NCBI GenBank assembly: GCA_947177685.1
Contig: CAMWVE010000018.1
Span: 1-54,665, forward strand
Origin: an uncultured Porphyromonadaceae bacterium
GTDB lineage: Bacteria; Bacteroidota; Bacteroidia; Bacteroidales; Muribaculaceae
Length of the DNA stretch: 54,665 nucleotides
Reading direction: 5' to 3'
The position numbers were made by a program, and so were the translations under genes. Of this stretch, positions 53,860-54,665 are shown in pieces; position 1 is the stretch's first letter, and each line of letters starts with the position of its first letter. The notes beneath the pieces are model-generated. The model made no database searches. It was given only the letters and a program-made list of their open reading frames with translations, and was not told where the DNA came from.

Positions 53860-54665
53860 TTATGACTTGTAGTTACGAGTTTGAACTTTGATAGCCTCGT
53901 ACTTGAGGTTTTCCTTGAGCAGGATGGGTTTGGCACCTTCACCGGTGTATTTCCAGCAGCTTACATACATGTAATCTTGGTCGTTACGAGCTGCTTCACC
54001 GTCGGCAGTCTGATATTCTTCGCGGAAGTGTGCGCCGCATGATTCGTTGCGGTTGAGTGCGTCGATTGCCATCATCTTGCACATTACCAAGAAGTCCTCC
54101 AGACGGAGTGCTTTTTCAAGTTCGGTGTTCATGGTGTCAGCTGAACCAACGATGCGGAGGTCAGCATAGAATTCCTTGCGGACTTCCTCGATTTCGTCGA
54201 TAGCTTTAACCAGACCCTGCAGAGTACGACCCATACCAACGAGCTCCCACATCACATGACCGAGTTTCTTGTGAAGTTCATCGGGCGATTTTGTACCCTT
54301 GATGTTCATAAGTTTCTCTATGCGTGCGCGAACCTCTTTTTCTGCCTTGTCAAATTCGGGGGTATCGGTTTTGAATTTGGGCACCTTGATCTGATCGCTC
54401 AGGTAGTTCTGCATTGTGTAGGGGAGAACGAAGTAGCCGTCAGCCAGACCCTGCATCAGCGCTGATGCACCGAGGCGGTTACCGCCGTGGTCTGAGAAGT
54501 TACATTCGCCGATTGCGAACAGACCCTTGATTGAGGTCTGGAGTTCGTAGTCAACCCAGATACCGCCCATGGTGTAGTGGCTTGCGGGGAAGATCATCAT
54601 GGGAGTTTCATAGGGGTTGTCATCAGAAATCATCTGATACATGTCAAAGAGGTTGCCGTAGCGGT
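53860..54665 (-). CDS. frdA: Fumarate reductase / succinate dehydrogenase flavoprotein subunit (partial)
   Basis: The C-terminal about 268 residues of the FAD subunit. The gene is cut by the window edge: the reading frame continues upstream of the Met at 54642 through RYGNLFD, so that Met is not the start. Recognisable parts are ASHYTMGGIWVDYELQTSIKGLFAIGECNFSDHGGNRLGASALMQGL (by position, the conserved FAD/active-site region with the HTMGG-type motif) and the C-terminal helical domain. It precedes frdB by 19 bp in one operon. The cytochrome b subunit would lie upstream, outside the window. Confidence 0.93.
   Translation of the reverse strand, partial: RYGNLFDMYQMISDDNPYETPMMIFPASHYTMGGIWVDYELQTSIKGLFAIGECNFSDHGGNRLGASALMQGLADGYFVLPYTMQNYLSDQIKVPKFKTDTPEFDKAEKEVRARIEKLMNIKGTKSPDELHKKLGHVMWELVGMGRTLQGLVKAIDEIEEVRKEFYADLRIVGSADTMNTELEKALRLEDFLVMCKMMAIDALNRNESCGAHFREEYQTADGEAARNDQDYMYVSCWKYTGEGAKPILLKENLKYEAIKVQTRNYKS

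Overview
The window reads as the chromosome of a gut-type Bacteroidales bacterium, most likely Muribaculaceae (S24-7) or a close relative. Evidence: Bacteroidota promoter boxes (TAnnTTTG, several with a TTTG/TTG box 19-21 nt upstream) and few Shine-Dalgarno sequences; a single-chain 1231-aa PurL; a large YidC (694 aa); Bacteroidota-type glycine-lipid acyltransferases; C-terminal type IX secretion (T9SS)-like sorting domains; a TonB-receptor-like outer-membrane barrel; and fumarate reductase/succinate dehydrogenase genes. The genus is inference. I saw no rRNA, tRNA, CRISPR array, prophage or insertion sequence.

Layout. (1) 1-6.2 kb: AT-rich edge, DUF805 membrane protein, purL, a nucleotidyltransferase-fold protein and flavodoxin, mostly bounded by strong hairpin terminators. 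(2) 6.2-14.5 kb, minus strand: eight genes with gaps of at most 13 bp or overlapping ends. In transcription order: glycine-lipid O- and N-acyltransferases (GlsA, GlsB), a Wzi-like outer-membrane barrel, a lipocalin-like lipoprotein, a LegB-type sugar-nucleotide 4,6-dehydratase, an ATP-grasp ligase, a NeuB/LegI-type nonulosonate synthase and an AAA-DUF4435 (TOPRIM-like) ATPase. This apparent envelope lipid/glycan operon is the most interesting part of the window. (3) 14.5-25.8 kb: rubrerythrin, a GlmU-like protein, two tandem subtilases with sorting tails, a TPR/OmpA-like lipoprotein, a YbjL-type transporter, a YhhQ-type queuosine-precursor transporter and a YjjG-type phosphatase. (4) 26-34.3 kb: small membrane protein-dxs-trkA, rsfS-ftsH, and yidC with its own promoter and structured leader. 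(5) 34.6-40.7 kb: secreted phosphodiester glycosidase, M20 peptidase, Bcr/CflA-type efflux pump and U32 peptidase. (6) 40.8-45.9 kb: pseudokinase-GNAT-pyrH-frr-radical SAM-LD-carboxypeptidase. (7) 46.1-54.7 kb: LuxR-type regulator plus outer-membrane barrel; minus-strand purF-like-pyrG-DUF805; and the sdhB/frdB and partial sdhA/frdA genes cut by the window edge.

A second theme is non-coding. Several 3' ends carry short approximate tandem repeats (9, about 20, 21, 32 and 33 bp units), and in some the repeat contains or starts at the stop codon. Two 9-bp arrays of the CCCATTAGT type lie 27 kb apart, and one of them reverses orientation internally.

Functional calls rest on motif recognition and remembered family features; no database search was possible. 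Where the longest reading frame begins with TTG, or a better ATG lies inside it, I moved the start and said why.
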